A DNA stretch of 64,000 nt from Caenimonas sedimenti (GCF_007833165.1 NZ_VOBQ01000002.1:1-64000), one strand, 5' to 3'; positions 34,035 through 43,049 are shown, counted from the stretch's first letter. The notes: generated by a model from the sequence alone, not told the origin. Translations and numbers: made by a program.

Positions 34035-35678
34035 ATGAGCAGCGACACTTCGAGTGAGGGCATGCCACGGGACGACTCGGTCATCGAGCGCCGCCTCGCG
34101 ACCATCCTGTGTGCCGACGTGGCCGGCTACAGCCAGCTGATGGGGGCCAACGAGGAGCGCACGGTGCGTGTCTTCCGGGGCCACCGCGAAGTCTTCGAGT
34201 CGCTGGTGCGCCAGTATCGCGGCCGCATCTTCAATACCGCGGGCGACGCGCTGCTGGTCGAGTTTGCGAGCGCGGTGGAGGCGGTGCGCTGCGCCACGGA
34301 CATCCAGGCGGCGCTGCGGTCACGCAACGAGCGCCTCGCGCCCGAGGAGCGCATGCAGTTCCGCATGGGCATCAACCTGGGCGACGTCATCGTGCAGGGC
34401 GGCGACCTGCTGGGCGACGGCGTCAACGTGGCCGCGCGCATCCAGACCGCCACCGAGCCGGGCGGCATCTGCATCTCGGGCACGGTGCACGACCAGATCC
34501 AGAACAAGCTTTCCCTCTCGTTCAAGGCGCTGGGCGAGCAGAAGTACAAGAACATCGCCAACCCGGTCCGGACCTTCACCCTCCATGAGGGCGGCGTGCC
34601 GGTGACCCGCTCCGCCCGAAGCCGCAACCCGATGATCGCGGCCGCGGTCGCGCTCGGCGTGGCGCTCGCCGGCGGCGCCGGCTACTGGAACTATCGCCAG
34701 GCCGAAGCCGCGCGCGACGAGCAGGCGCGCGTGGCGGCGCAGCTGACCGCGCAACTCGCGGCGCAGACGCAAGCCACGCGGCAGGCGCAACGTGCCGCCG
34801 AGGATGCCAAGCGCGAGGCGCAGCACCAGGCGCAGAAGCAGGCGGCGGACGAGGCGATGCGCCGCGCGCAGGATGAGCGGGCGCGCGTCGAGCAGGACCG
34901 CAAGGCCCTCGAAAACGAGAAGAAGGCCCTCACCGAGGCGGCGAAGAAGCAGGTCGCGCCATCCGCTGCCGCAGCAGCGCCGCTCCCCGCCCCGGCCCGG
35001 CCCGCAGCGAACCGTTTCGACGGCGTCTATGCCGGCCGCCTGTGCAACCAGTTCGCCAACCGGGCGCCCAACTGCTGGCCCGTGGAACTGACCGTGAGGG
35101 ACGGTGCCGTCGAAGGCAGCTGGCCCAGCCGTGCGGGCCCCACTTCGACCGCAAGAGGCCGCCTCGATGCCGCCGGCGCCGTCGCCCTGAACCTGCAGGG
35201 CTGGTCGCGCAAGGACCAGTCGATGCACGGGACCCTCACCGGGCGCGTTGCCGACGGTGCCATGACCGTCTCGGGGCAATGGGGCGACCGGGCCACCATC
35301 GACGGCACCTTCAAGCAGGCATCCACTGCCGTTGCCACGCCCCAGGACGCAAAGTCAGGCGCGGGACGGCACGACGGTGACTACATCGGGCAAATGTGCC
35401 ATCCCTGGATCAAGCCGGCGCAGTGCTGGGCGGTCCCGCTGCGGGTGCGCAACGGTGCCGTCGAGGGCAGCTGGGTGAGCGAGAACGCGCAGAAAGCCGC
35501 GACGGTGCGCGGCACGCTGGCCCCGGACGGCGCGCTGCGCGTCACGGCGTCGAGCTGGACGAAGAACGGCACTCCGACGGACGCGCACCTGGTCGGCGCG
35601 TTGCGCGACGGCACGCTGGCCGGCACGGGCCGGTGGGACGGCGGCGCCGAGGTCACCGGCCGCTGGAAACGGCCGTAG
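34035..35678 (+). CDS. Membrane-anchored class III adenylate cyclase with tandem C-terminal repeat domain
   Basis: A 547-residue protein. Residues 17-180 form a class III nucleotide cyclase domain with metal ligands Asp28 (LCADVAGYSQ) and Asp71 (NTAGDALLVEF), and Asn131/Arg135 (GVNVAARI) in the transition-state position. One membrane helix (200-217) follows, then an Ala/Gln/Arg/Glu coiled coil (222-305), a Pro/Ala linker, and two copies of a domain of about 100 residues (330-425 and 443-547), each opening with a paired cysteine (LCNQF..NCW; MCHPW..QCW) and containing DGAVEGSW or NGAVEGSW. The cyclase is cytoplasmic and the repeats probably lie in the periplasm as a sensor. The start at 34035 has GGAG in front. 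Confidence 0.82.
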   Translation: MSSDTSSEGMPRDDSVIERRLATILCADVAGYSQLMGANEERTVRVFRGHREVFESLVRQYRGRIFNTAGDALLVEFASAVEAVRCATDIQAALRSRNERLAPEERMQFRMGINLGDVIVQGGDLLGDGVNVAARIQTATEPGGICISGTVHDQIQNKLSLSFKALGEQKYKNIANPVRTFTLHEGGVPVTRSARSRNPMIAAAVALGVALAGGAGYWNYRQAEAARDEQARVAAQLTAQLAAQTQATRQAQRAAEDAKREAQHQAQKQAADEAMRRAQDERARVEQDRKALENEKKALTEAAKKQVAPSAAAAAPLPAPARPAANRFDGVYAGRLCNQFANRAPNCWPVELTVRDGAVEGSWPSRAGPTSTARGRLDAAGAVALNLQGWSRKDQSMHGTLTGRVADGAMTVSGQWGDRATIDGTFKQASTAVATPQDAKSGAGRHDGDYIGQMCHPWIKPAQCWAVPLRVRNGAVEGSWVSENAQKAATVRGTLAPDGALRVTASSWTKNGTPTDAHLVGALRDGTLAGTGRWDGGAEVTGRWKRP

Positions 35679-35727
35679 CCGCCGCACCACCATCGCTGTC
35701 GCAAGCCAGACCGGCGCCGCGCCGATG

Positions 35728-36135
35728 TCAGGACGGCGCGCCTTCCCGTCCGCGGCCCGCGAGTTCGGCGCTCAGCGACTTGCAATAGGCGACGAGTTCG
35801 TCGAGGTCGAAGGACTTGTCGAAGAAGCGGTCGGCGCCGAGGGCGTGGGCGTAACGGCCCACCTGGTCGCGCGCGTAGTTGGAAAGCATCACGGCCTTCT
35901 GGTGCGGCAGCGCCATGGCGCGCCGGCATTGGCGCAGCACGTCGAACCCATGCCCTTCCTTCAGGAACATGTCGACGATCGCCAGGTCCCATCCGTCCGG
36001 GTGCTCGGCCAGCCATTCGATCGCCGGGCGGGCCGCCTCGGACACCAGCACGACCCGTCCGCCGGACAGGGCGGAGACCGTCCGCGCGAGCTCTTGCTGC
36101 ATCGCCCGATCGTCTTCCACCAGGACCACTCTCAT
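35728..36135 (-). CDS. Single-domain response regulator
   Basis: A 135-residue receiver domain without output domain: acidic pocket Glu7-Asp8-Asp9, phospho-acceptor Asp55 (LAIVDMFL) and conserved Lys107 (FFDKSFD). Such CheY-like proteins act by protein contact. No kinase is adjacent; the two histidine kinases at 27 and 56 kb are possible partners. GGAG lies about 8 bases before the ATG at 36135. The longer open frame upstream is a shadow. Confidence 0.85.
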   Translation of the reverse strand: MRVVLVEDDRAMQQELARTVSALSGGRVVLVSEAARPAIEWLAEHPDGWDLAIVDMFLKEGHGFDVLRQCRRAMALPHQKAVMLSNYARDQVGRYAHALGADRFFDKSFDLDELVAYCKSLSAELAGRGREGAPS

Positions 36136-36345
36136 CTCCGATGTCTCCGTGCTTGTAGAAATGTTGCGCTGATCCGTTTTTACGCACGAGGAGGCCTCCG
36201 TCATGTAGGCACGAACCGCGTTCGGCTGTATGGAACCCCAAGGTGACCGCGGAGGGCCCACAATGCTTTCACGCGCAGTCATCCACCCTTCACAGAGACA
36301 CGTCATGAAATTGTCAGACAGCGCACATGCCCGGGGAGCCCGTTG

Positions 36346-37209
36346 ATGGTCAGGATCGAACTCCAGGTCGACCTCGACTACACGGTGAGCGACCCCAACG
36401 GCGCCGACTTCATCTTCAACATCCATGCGGCGCACACACCGCACCAGTTCGTCCGCGTCGAAAAGCTGGTCCTGAGCCAGCCGATCGCGCACGACGTCGC
36501 CACGGACCCCGCCACGTCGTCGCGCTACATGCGGCTGCATGCCGAACCCGGTCCGCTGCACGTCAGCTATTCGGCCACGATCGACATCGAGCATTACCGG
36601 GCGGACCACGGCAGCCTGCAGGAGGTGCCGGTCCGCTTCCTGCCGCTCGAAGCCATGCAGTACATCTATCCGAGCCGCTACTGCCAGTCCGACCGCCTGT
36701 TGAAACTGGCGTTCAATGAATTCGGCAGCCTGTGGCAGGGCCATGGGCGCGTCCTGGCGATCCAGCAGTGGGTGCAGCGCCATGTGGCGTTCACCTCGAA
36801 CACGAGCAACAGCAACACATCCGCGGTCGATACGCTGATCGAGCAGGTGGGCGTTTGCCGCGATTTCGCGCACCTCATGATCGCGTTGTGCCGCGCCGTC
36901 AACATCCCGGCGCGCATGGCGACCGGCACCGACTTCGGCGCGGACCCGGCGCTCGGCCCACCGGACTTCCACGCCTATGTCGAGGTCTACCTGAGCGGGC
37001 GCTGGTACATCTTCGATGCCTCAGGCACCGGCATTCCGATGGGGTTCGTGCGCTTCGGCACGGGCCGGGACGCAGCGGACGTCGCCTTCGCCACGATCTT
37101 CGGCGCGGTGACATCGCTGGCGCCCGTCATCTCGACCCGGATCGCGCAACCCGGCGTCGAGTTCGAGTGGCCGTCGCACTGCGCACAGGCGCTGTCGACG
37201 GCCTCCTGA
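36346..37209 (+). CDS. Transglutaminase-like cysteine protease
   Basis: A 287-residue protein with the transglutaminase core: nucleophile Cys171 (QVGVCRDFAHL), His209 (DFHAYVEVYL) and Asp224 (YIFDASG). The N-terminal 120 residues are a beta-rich domain. This is the common bacterial form usually annotated as a transglutaminase-family protein; relatives act as proteases or amidases. GGGGAG lies 8 bases before the ATG, and a 13-codon frame upstream (36306-36346) overlaps the start as TGATG. Confidence 0.86.
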   Translation: MVRIELQVDLDYTVSDPNGADFIFNIHAAHTPHQFVRVEKLVLSQPIAHDVATDPATSSRYMRLHAEPGPLHVSYSATIDIEHYRADHGSLQEVPVRFLPLEAMQYIYPSRYCQSDRLLKLAFNEFGSLWQGHGRVLAIQQWVQRHVAFTSNTSNSNTSAVDTLIEQVGVCRDFAHLMIALCRAVNIPARMATGTDFGADPALGPPDFHAYVEVYLSGRWYIFDASGTGIPMGFVRFGTGRDAADVAFATIFGAVTSLAPVISTRIAQPGVEFEWPSHCAQALSTAS

Positions 37210-37231
37210 AAGCAACGCAGGCGCGGCCGCG

Positions 37232-37435
37232 TCAGCGCGCCGGCCCTTCGCCGTCGCCGGGCTTGCCGCGCGCCTGTTCCATCTGCTCGAGGTTCCGGCC
37301 CGACGCATCGCCCCGGTCGCCGTTGCGCGTATCCAAGCCCGTGGCAGGCGCGGCGTTCCCGTCGCCGCGATTGCCCACGGGCTCGCCCGAGGCGTCGTCG
37401 TTGCCCGTGTCCGAAGGATTGGGCGTGGCCGTCAT
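37232..37435 (-). CDS. Small disordered acidic protein
   Basis: A 67-residue Gly/Asn/Asp/Pro-rich protein (MTATPNPSDTGNDDASGEP at the N-terminus) with no predicted fold. Its ATG overlaps the TGA of the ferritin-like gene, so it is the last gene of that operon. The overlap and codon use support it as real. It may be a hydration- or stress-related disordered protein; that is only a guess. Confidence 0.6.
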   Translation of the reverse strand: MTATPNPSDTGNDDASGEPVGNRGDGNAAPATGLDTRNGDRGDASGRNLEQMEQARGKPGDGEGPAR

Positions 37436-38604
37436 AGCGCCTTCTCGGTTTCGCGCATCAGCTCGGTCCCCGGCATCCAGCTGTAGGTGGCCGACACGGT
37501 TTCCGAAGGCGAACCCGCGGCGTTGATCGCGGCGCGGTAGTCGAGGGAGGACTTGCCTTCCTGCGCCTCGTCGACGAACTTCGTGCCGTCCTTGCGCAGC
37601 TGCGTTTCGGTTTCGACGACGCGGCGGACGAAATCGCGCTGGCTCTTGAACTGGATGAAGGGCGGCAGCGCACCGGTGCCCAGGACCTCCTGCGGATCGC
37701 GCCGCTCCACGTCCTTGAACAGCTGCAGCGCGACCTGGAAGTGCCCGAGCTCGTAGTCCAGGAAGCGCTCCCAGATCGCCTTGACGCGCGGGTTCGTTTC
37801 CTGCTCCATGCAGCCGGCGTAGTTCCAGACTTCGCAGGCTTCGCAGACCAGCAGCTTCTCCAGCAGCGTCTCGTTCGGGTTCAGCATCGAGCCGTAGTGC
37901 TGGATGTGCTGCGATTCCACCGAGGCGATCTCCGCATAGAGCTGCCGCGCCAGCGGGTCGGCGAACACCGGGCCGATGTTCATGTAGTAGTCGTGCGTCT
38001 GGTATTCGCCGCCCGTGAGCGTGAGCGCGTGCAGCTTGGTGGCGAGCACGGCATCGGGGCCGTACGGCTCCAGCAGCTCGTGCTCCGGCGCGCGATGGTG
38101 GAACAGCGTGGCGCGCGCGGGGACGATGTCGGTATAGCCCTGCGTGATGTTGTTCGCGTCCTTGCCTTCCAGCCGGTCCAGCAGCGCGCTATAGCGGTAC
38201 AGGTGGTCGAAGTCCTCGAGCAGCGCGTACCGGTAGCCCTGGGCCAGGTATTTGTCGGGCTCGAGCTGCGCGACCGAGGCCGTGACCTCGATGGCGGTCT
38301 GCTCGTAGCCGATGGTCGTTTCGATCGGCGAGTGATCCGCGCTGATCAGCCAGTTGATCGCGGTCGCCTGGTGCTGCTCGATGCGCATCAGCTGCGCCAG
38401 CGGCACCCGCGCCTCCAGGTTCTGGCGGATCGCCACCTGCTTGGTCCGCAGGGAATCGAGTTCGACCCCGTTCATGAGGATGATGCGCACGCGCGTGAAC
38501 GCGTCATCGTCGAGCTTGCTGATCGGCTTGCCGACCATGTCTTTCCAGGTCATCTGCTGCCTGGCCAGCGGGACGCCCTTGTCCTGCAGGAGGTTGATGG
38601 TCAT
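37432..38604 (-). CDS. Ferritin-like domain protein (390 residues)
   Basis: A long ferritin-like protein with the Glu/His patterns of a diiron four-helix bundle: GYEQTAIEVTAS, FADPLARQLYAEIASVESQH (Glu-x-x-His) and WERFLDYELGHFQVALQLF. There is no signal peptide. The start is ATG at 38604 with AGGAG 7 bases before it. It lies between a second ferritin-like gene and a disordered-protein gene, so the three form an operon. It may store or detoxify iron or remove oxygen species; the exact reaction is not known. Confidence 0.82.
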   Translation of the reverse strand: MTINLLQDKGVPLARQQMTWKDMVGKPISKLDDDAFTRVRIILMNGVELDSLRTKQVAIRQNLEARVPLAQLMRIEQHQATAINWLISADHSPIETTIGYEQTAIEVTASVAQLEPDKYLAQGYRYALLEDFDHLYRYSALLDRLEGKDANNITQGYTDIVPARATLFHHRAPEHELLEPYGPDAVLATKLHALTLTGGEYQTHDYYMNIGPVFADPLARQLYAEIASVESQHIQHYGSMLNPNETLLEKLLVCEACEVWNYAGCMEQETNPRVKAIWERFLDYELGHFQVALQLFKDVERRDPQEVLGTGALPPFIQFKSQRDFVRRVVETETQLRKDGTKFVDEAQEGKSSLDYRAAINAAGSPSETVSATYSWMPGTELMRETEKAL

Positions 38605-38615
38605 TCGGTTTCTCC

Positions 38616-39425
38616 TCAAACGGTTTCGGTGCCGGCGGCGCGGGTGACCAGGGCGGCGAGCCAGCCCTTGATGACGGCCAGGTGTTCCTGCTCCTGCGTG
38701 AACGCGCCCAGCAGCTTGCCCGCGAGTTCGCTTTCGCCGGCGTCTTCGGCCAGCATGATCAGCAGCTCGAAGCCCGCGTTGTCCGTGAGTTCCGCCGTGA
38801 GCATGGCGTTGAAGCATTGCGCGAGGGTGGTGCGCGGATCGGTGACGACCTGCATGAGGCCCATCGTCGACGTCGCCGTGACGTCGGCGCACGGCGTCAT
38901 GGCCGTCGGGTCGCCGCCCATGCGTTCCATCTCGGCCGCCAGCATCTTGAAGTGCTGCATTTCCTCGTTCCGGATGCGCAGCAGGGTCTGGGCGGGCGAT
39001 TCGCCCTGCACCGGGGCCAGCGAGGCCGCGTCGCCCGCCAGCGCGCCCATGGCCTCTTCGGCCGGCGGCAGCAGGTCCTGGCCGTCGTCCTGCAACGCGT
39101 TGTACTTCGCGAGCAGCGCGTCATAGAGGCGCGTGCCGCCGCGCTCGAAGGCGATGCGTTCCCCGAGCTTGTCCATCAGGATGGTGGGTTGCCCTCCCTT
39201 CATCTTGGCAATGCCCATCTTCAGCGTGCCTTTGACCGAGCCTGGTGGCGGGATCGAACCCACCGAGTCCGCGGCGTGGATGTAGTTGATGCGCTCGGCT
39301 TCCATCCCGGCCGTGTCGATCGGCTGGGGAGGCGACAGCTGGTTCGCCGCATCGACCATGGCCTTGGTGCCGAGAGGCGACATCTTCGATCCGGTGCGGT
39401 TCATTCCCGTGGTGGTGGCTTCCAT
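38616..39425 (-). CDS. Ferritin-like domain protein (269 residues)
   Basis: A second ferritin-like protein. Residues about 100-250 form the bundle with LLRIRNEEMQHFKMLAAEME (Glu-x-x-His) and GAFTQEQEHLAVIKGWL. The N-terminal 90 residues are Gly/Met/Pro-rich and unstructured. The start at 39425 (MEATTTGMNR) has AAGGAAG about 6 bases before it. It is the first gene of the ferritin operon. The two ferritin-like proteins differ in sequence and probably form one functional unit. Confidence 0.82.
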   Translation of the reverse strand: MEATTTGMNRTGSKMSPLGTKAMVDAANQLSPPQPIDTAGMEAERINYIHAADSVGSIPPPGSVKGTLKMGIAKMKGGQPTILMDKLGERIAFERGGTRLYDALLAKYNALQDDGQDLLPPAEEAMGALAGDAASLAPVQGESPAQTLLRIRNEEMQHFKMLAAEMERMGGDPTAMTPCADVTATSTMGLMQVVTDPRTTLAQCFNAMLTAELTDNAGFELLIMLAEDAGESELAGKLLGAFTQEQEHLAVIKGWLAALVTRAAGTETV

Positions 39426-39514
39426 GTGGCTTCCTTGAGATTCGGTTGTGGGGTGGCGCGGCGCGGGGCACGGCATGAAAAACATACCCGCGCCCCTGTA
39501 CTCGCCGCGTAGGA

Positions 39515-41524
39515 CTAGGCGGACACCGATGTCAGTGGCGCCTGCTCGTCCTCGATGACGTTGAGGTCGGAAGGCGGGACCGGCTGGCCCACGTGCTTCT
39601 GCAGCCAGTCCACGATGCGCTGCGCCGCATCCGCGCGCACGGACGGCTTGCCTTCGCCCAGGAAGGTATGGCCCTCGCCGGGGTAGAGGATGAGCTCCGT
39701 GGGCGTGTCGCCTGCGCACAGCAGGCTCACGAACAGCTCCTCGGATTGGCACTTCGGGCAGCGTTCGTCCTCCTTGCCCTGCACGAACAGCGTGGGCGTG
39801 CGCGCCTTTTCGATCGAGAACATGGGGGAGAGCTTGCGCGCCAGTTCCCGGTCGAATTGCTCCGGCGTCCCCATGTAGAGCGGGTCCGCGTAGTAGCCGC
39901 CATCGGAGGTGCCGTAGTGCGTTTCGATGTTGCCGACGGGGGCCATCACGACTGCGGCCCGGAACAGGTTGGTGTGCCCGATGGCCCAGCCGCTCAGGTA
40001 GCCGCCGTACGACTTCCCTGAAATGGTGACGCGGTCGTCGCAGATGCCGTCACGGCGGAGTTGTTCGATGGCGGCCAGGTGCTGGGGCAGGTCGAGCGTG
40101 CCCCAGCGCCCCTGCAGGCGGTCGCAGAATTCGCGGCCATAGCTCGCGGAGCCGACGGCATTCAGGGCCAGCACGGCCCAGCCGCGCGAGCACAGCACCT
40201 GCCAGAAGACGTTGGTGTCGAAGTCCAGCAGGGCATAGGCGGCCGGGCCGCCATGCACGTCATTGAGCAGCGGATAGGGGCCGCTGCGACCTTCGGCCCG
40301 CAGCAGCCAACCCTCGATGGTTTCCTGCCCGCCGTTGCCGTCGGGCACTGTGAACTGGCGTGCCTCGGCCTGGATGGGCGTGCGGTCCCGCCACCAAGGG
40401 TTGAGGTCGCTCACCTTGACCTGGTTGTCACCATCGGGATCGCAGGCATACAGCTCGCTGGGCTGCGAAGGGTGCTCGGCGGTGTACGCATACCGCGCGC
40501 CGGCCGGGCAGAACGCGCCGAACTGGACGTCGCCATCGACCAGCACTTCCGGCTTCCTGGCGTCGAGACGAAGCTTCACGATGCGATGGCACCCGCGGTG
40601 CGCCTCGGCGAACAGGAGGCTCTGTCCGTCCGGGTGCCAGTAGAGCGTCAGCGGATCCGCCAGACACAGCGATTCATCACCCAGCCTGCGCAGCCGGCCG
40701 GTCGGATCGACGAGCCAGAGGTTCTCCTGCGCATCGCCCTCCTTCTCGCTGCCGCTGAAGGCAATCGACTTGCCGTCGGGTGACCAGACGGGCTCCAGGA
40801 CCATCGCCAGGCTGGTGGTCAACCGGCGCTGCCCGCTGCCGTCCATGGAGCAACGCCACAAATCCGTCCGATGGGCGAAGCGGCCCTCGCGCGTGCGCAC
40901 ATAAGCGATGTCGCCGGAAAACGAAACGCCGAACGCCATCACGTCGAAGGGCCCGTCGGTGATCTGGCGGGTCTTGCCGGTGGCCACCTCGAGTGAGAAG
41001 AGATGGATCTCGCGCGCCAGCATGTAGCCCATGCCGTCGGACTTGTAGGGCAGGCGCCAGGCGACCTCGGGCGCGCTCTCGTTGCGCTGCGCCGGCTCGC
41101 GGCCGTTCGCGCGCTGGCCGCGCCAATCGGGGTCCACCTGCACCGCGGCCGCGACGATCAGTGTCTTGCCGTCGGCCGCCCAGCGCAGGCTGGACACGGC
41201 GCCACTGAACTGGCCGAGCTGGCGCGCTTCCCCGCCGTGGCGTGGCAGCAGGTACACCTGGCTGGTGCCGCCACGGTCGGAAATGAAGGCCAGCTGGTCA
41301 CCCTGGGGCGACCACCGCGGGCTCTGGTCGTTGCCCGGTCCGTGCGTGAGCTGCTGGGCCGCTGCGCTGCCGTCCAGCGCGTAGCCCCAGATGCGGGAGA
41401 TGTAGGTGTTGGATTCGCGATCCACCGAACGCACGGTGCAGGCAGCCAGCGTGGGCGCCTCCGTGCAATGGATCTCGCTGATTTTCTGGTGCAGGTAGAG
41501 GTCGTCGACGGTGAATGGTTGCAT
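39515..41524 (-). CDS. S9-family prolyl oligopeptidase-type peptidase
   Basis: A 669-residue serine peptidase: an N-terminal seven-bladed propeller (repeats such as GNDQSPRWSPQGDQLAFISD and PVWSPDGKSIAFSG) and a C-terminal alpha/beta hydrolase with nucleophile Ser in SGKSYGGYLSGW, Asp in VQGKEDERCP and His in PGEGHTFLG. This is the acylaminoacyl-peptidase/DPP type, probably cytoplasmic since no signal is seen. I start at the ATG at 41524 because AGGAG lies 8 bases before it; ATGs at 41530 and 41542 are closer to, or upstream of, that site. A MITE lies 100 bases upstream. Confidence 0.86.
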   Translation of the reverse strand: MQPFTVDDLYLHQKISEIHCTEAPTLAACTVRSVDRESNTYISRIWGYALDGSAAAQQLTHGPGNDQSPRWSPQGDQLAFISDRGGTSQVYLLPRHGGEARQLGQFSGAVSSLRWAADGKTLIVAAAVQVDPDWRGQRANGREPAQRNESAPEVAWRLPYKSDGMGYMLAREIHLFSLEVATGKTRQITDGPFDVMAFGVSFSGDIAYVRTREGRFAHRTDLWRCSMDGSGQRRLTTSLAMVLEPVWSPDGKSIAFSGSEKEGDAQENLWLVDPTGRLRRLGDESLCLADPLTLYWHPDGQSLLFAEAHRGCHRIVKLRLDARKPEVLVDGDVQFGAFCPAGARYAYTAEHPSQPSELYACDPDGDNQVKVSDLNPWWRDRTPIQAEARQFTVPDGNGGQETIEGWLLRAEGRSGPYPLLNDVHGGPAAYALLDFDTNVFWQVLCSRGWAVLALNAVGSASYGREFCDRLQGRWGTLDLPQHLAAIEQLRRDGICDDRVTISGKSYGGYLSGWAIGHTNLFRAAVVMAPVGNIETHYGTSDGGYYADPLYMGTPEQFDRELARKLSPMFSIEKARTPTLFVQGKEDERCPKCQSEELFVSLLCAGDTPTELILYPGEGHTFLGEGKPSVRADAAQRIVDWLQKHVGQPVPPSDLNVIEDEQAPLTSVSA

Positions 41525-41623
41525 GCTCATGGCTCCTAGCACCCATCATGGGATCAGGCCATGTAGCAAGCTCGTAGGAATGGAACGACTGCCGACGACG
41601 CAGCGCGTCCGACGCCCGACGGG

Positions 41624-41899
41624 CTAGGGCCTGTTCACACAAATATCTGTGCTCTCGCTGCCCCGCATCGGGCCGCAGGCAAGGCGCGGGCGCGGGTCAA
41701 GCCTGGACGGCTTGACCTGTGACCGCAACGCGGCATGCGGCCCGATGCGGGGCAGCCCGAAGGGTTCGGCGCCCTGCGGGGCCCTCGCCGGGCGTGCAAA
41801 GGGGGTCAAGACGCCCAGTCTTGACCCCCTTTGCCCACCCACCGAGCATCCCCGCAGGGTCCGAACGAGAGCGCAGATATTTGTGTGAACAGGCCCTAG
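41624..41899. mobile_element. MITE-like element 1 (CTAG ends, 34-bp terminal inverted repeats)
   Basis: A 276-base element bounded by imperfect inverted repeats of 34 bases (41624-41657 and 41866-41899, one mismatch), each opening CTAGGGCCTGTTCACAC. Inside are two nested hairpins: a perfect 20-bp repeat (41658-41677 with 41736-41755) enclosing GGTCAAGCC/GGCTTGACC, and a perfect 17-bp repeat (41796-41812 with 41818-41834) enclosed by CCCTGCGGGG/CCCCGCAGGG. No transposase frame is present. The CTAG at both ends could be a 4-base target duplication, as IS5-family elements produce. The right CTAG provides the stop codon of the adjacent gene. Confidence 0.72.
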
Positions 41900-42249
41900 C
41901 TGGACTTGGGCAAATAGCGCAGAACCTGAGTGCGCAACCCTCGAATCGCATCGATGTGGTTCGGGCTGAGTTCCGCGAAGCGATCTGTCCGTTCGCTGGA
42001 GCCCATCCGCTCCCAGAGATGCGCCATCAGTTCGAACCGGCGGATCAGCAGTTCGATCCAGGCCGCCGACAGGCGCGGCATCGCGCCCGCGTAGTTCCTC
42101 ATGCGGTCGAAGCAGTCCGTGGTGGACTGGTACAAGGCGCCATCCCATGCCTCGTGGACCAGCTGGTCCATGCCGACTTCGTATTCATCCAGTGAAGCAA
42201 GAAGCTGGAACGCGATCGCGCCGATCTCGTGCTGGTGGCTGGGAAACAT
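41896..42249 (-). CDS. Small helical protein, paralogue of the one at 43.3 kb
   Basis: A 117-residue all-helical soluble protein (MFPSHQHEIGAIAFQLLASL at the start). Its centre, FDRMRNYAGAMPRLSAAWIE then FELMAHLWER, matches the protein at 43274-43645 position for position, so the two are paralogues. The function is unknown. GGAGG lies 8 bases before the ATG at 42249. It follows the DUF4130 gene by 25 bases and probably shares its transcript. Its TAG stop is inside the end of MITE-like element 1. Confidence 0.72.
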   Translation of the reverse strand: MFPSHQHEIGAIAFQLLASLDEYEVGMDQLVHEAWDGALYQSTTDCFDRMRNYAGAMPRLSAAWIELLIRRFELMAHLWERMGSSERTDRFAELSPNHIDAIRGLRTQVLRYLPKSS

Positions 42250-42274
42250 GCCCTCATCCTCCTTTTTCGCAATT

Positions 42275-42943
42275 TCATTTGGCCGCGGCGAGCGGGAAGA
42301 GCGCATGCCAGCGGCGCGTCCAATCTTCATCGGCCGCGTCACGTGCCGGGGCGGCATCGAGGCCGGCGGCATAGTGCAGAAGTGCCGTGTCCCAGTAAGC
42401 GCTGCCCTGGGGAGACAGCAGCATCCAGCACGCACCGGCGTGCTGCTTCGCCAGCCATTGCGCGAGCGGTTCCAGCACGCGGTGCGCGGGTTCGCACCAG
42501 CCGACCAGCAGTGCACCACCGGGCAAAGACGCCTCCGGAATGGCGCGCAACCTCGTCTGCATCTTCAGCTTGTGGATGTTGCGCCGCACGGCATGGGCCA
42601 TGAGCAGGACCCGGTGCATGTCCGGGTCATCGCGGGTGGGGCGATGCGCGGCCTCGTGCACGAAGCGCCAGAGGAGCCGGTACAGCACGTCGAAACGGTC
42701 ATCGTCACGGTGGCGCACCACGTACTCGGACGCCTTCACGAACGAGGCGGGGACCACCGCTGAACGCCCGGCGCGGCGCTGCACACCGCCCTTGGGAGCA
42801 AGGACGGGGGGCACCTCATTCGGTGGCACGGCAGAGCCAGGGTCGACGTCCCAGCTCACGGACGCAGGATGCACCCCGCCCGTCAGCAACACACCGGCTT
42901 GAGTCGCAAAGCTGTCGAAATTCGTACTGATGAGTCGCGGCAT
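42275..42943 (-). CDS. DUF4130-type DNA-metabolism protein without UdgX domain
   Basis: A 222-residue protein with the DUF4130/TIGR03915 pattern: an N-terminal segment (FDSFATQAGVLLTGGVHPAS, VSWDVDP), then DDRFDVLYRLLWRF, MAHAVRRNIHKLKMQTRLRA and a C-terminal RRWHALFPLA end. In most bacteria this domain is fused to, or next to, a UdgX-like uracil-DNA glycosylase and a radical SAM partner and is thought to act in DNA repair. Neither is in this window. The ORF runs from its own ATG, after a terminator. Confidence 0.75.
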   Translation of the reverse strand: MPRLISTNFDSFATQAGVLLTGGVHPASVSWDVDPGSAVPPNEVPPVLAPKGGVQRRAGRSAVVPASFVKASEYVVRHRDDDRFDVLYRLLWRFVHEAAHRPTRDDPDMHRVLLMAHAVRRNIHKLKMQTRLRAIPEASLPGGALLVGWCEPAHRVLEPLAQWLAKQHAGACWMLLSPQGSAYWDTALLHYAAGLDAAPARDAADEDWTRRWHALFPLAAAK

Positions 42944-43010
42944 CTGCAGTTACTTCCTGCCGTCCATTGTGGCCTTGCGCGCGGCCATGCGACAAGCTTG
43001 CGCACAAAAG

Positions 43011-43034
43011 AAAAGGCCGCGGATGCGGCCTTTT
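43011..43034 (-). terminator. Strong Rho-independent terminator
   Basis: A perfect 10-bp stem (AAAAGGCCGC with GCGGCCTTTT, loop ATCC on the minus strand) continues into CTTTT. It lies 16 bases after the stop of the 16-codon Q-rich ORF and upstream of the DUF4130 gene. The A-rich other side makes it usable in both directions. Confidence 0.82.
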
Positions 43035-43049
43035 GCCATGGCAGAGCCA

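Noticed and set aside
36306..36346. 13-codon frame (MKLSDSAHARGAR) overlapping the transglutaminase start as TGATG
   Set aside because: It has no ribosome site of its own and the downstream gene has a good one. It could be a leader peptide, but nothing else supports it.
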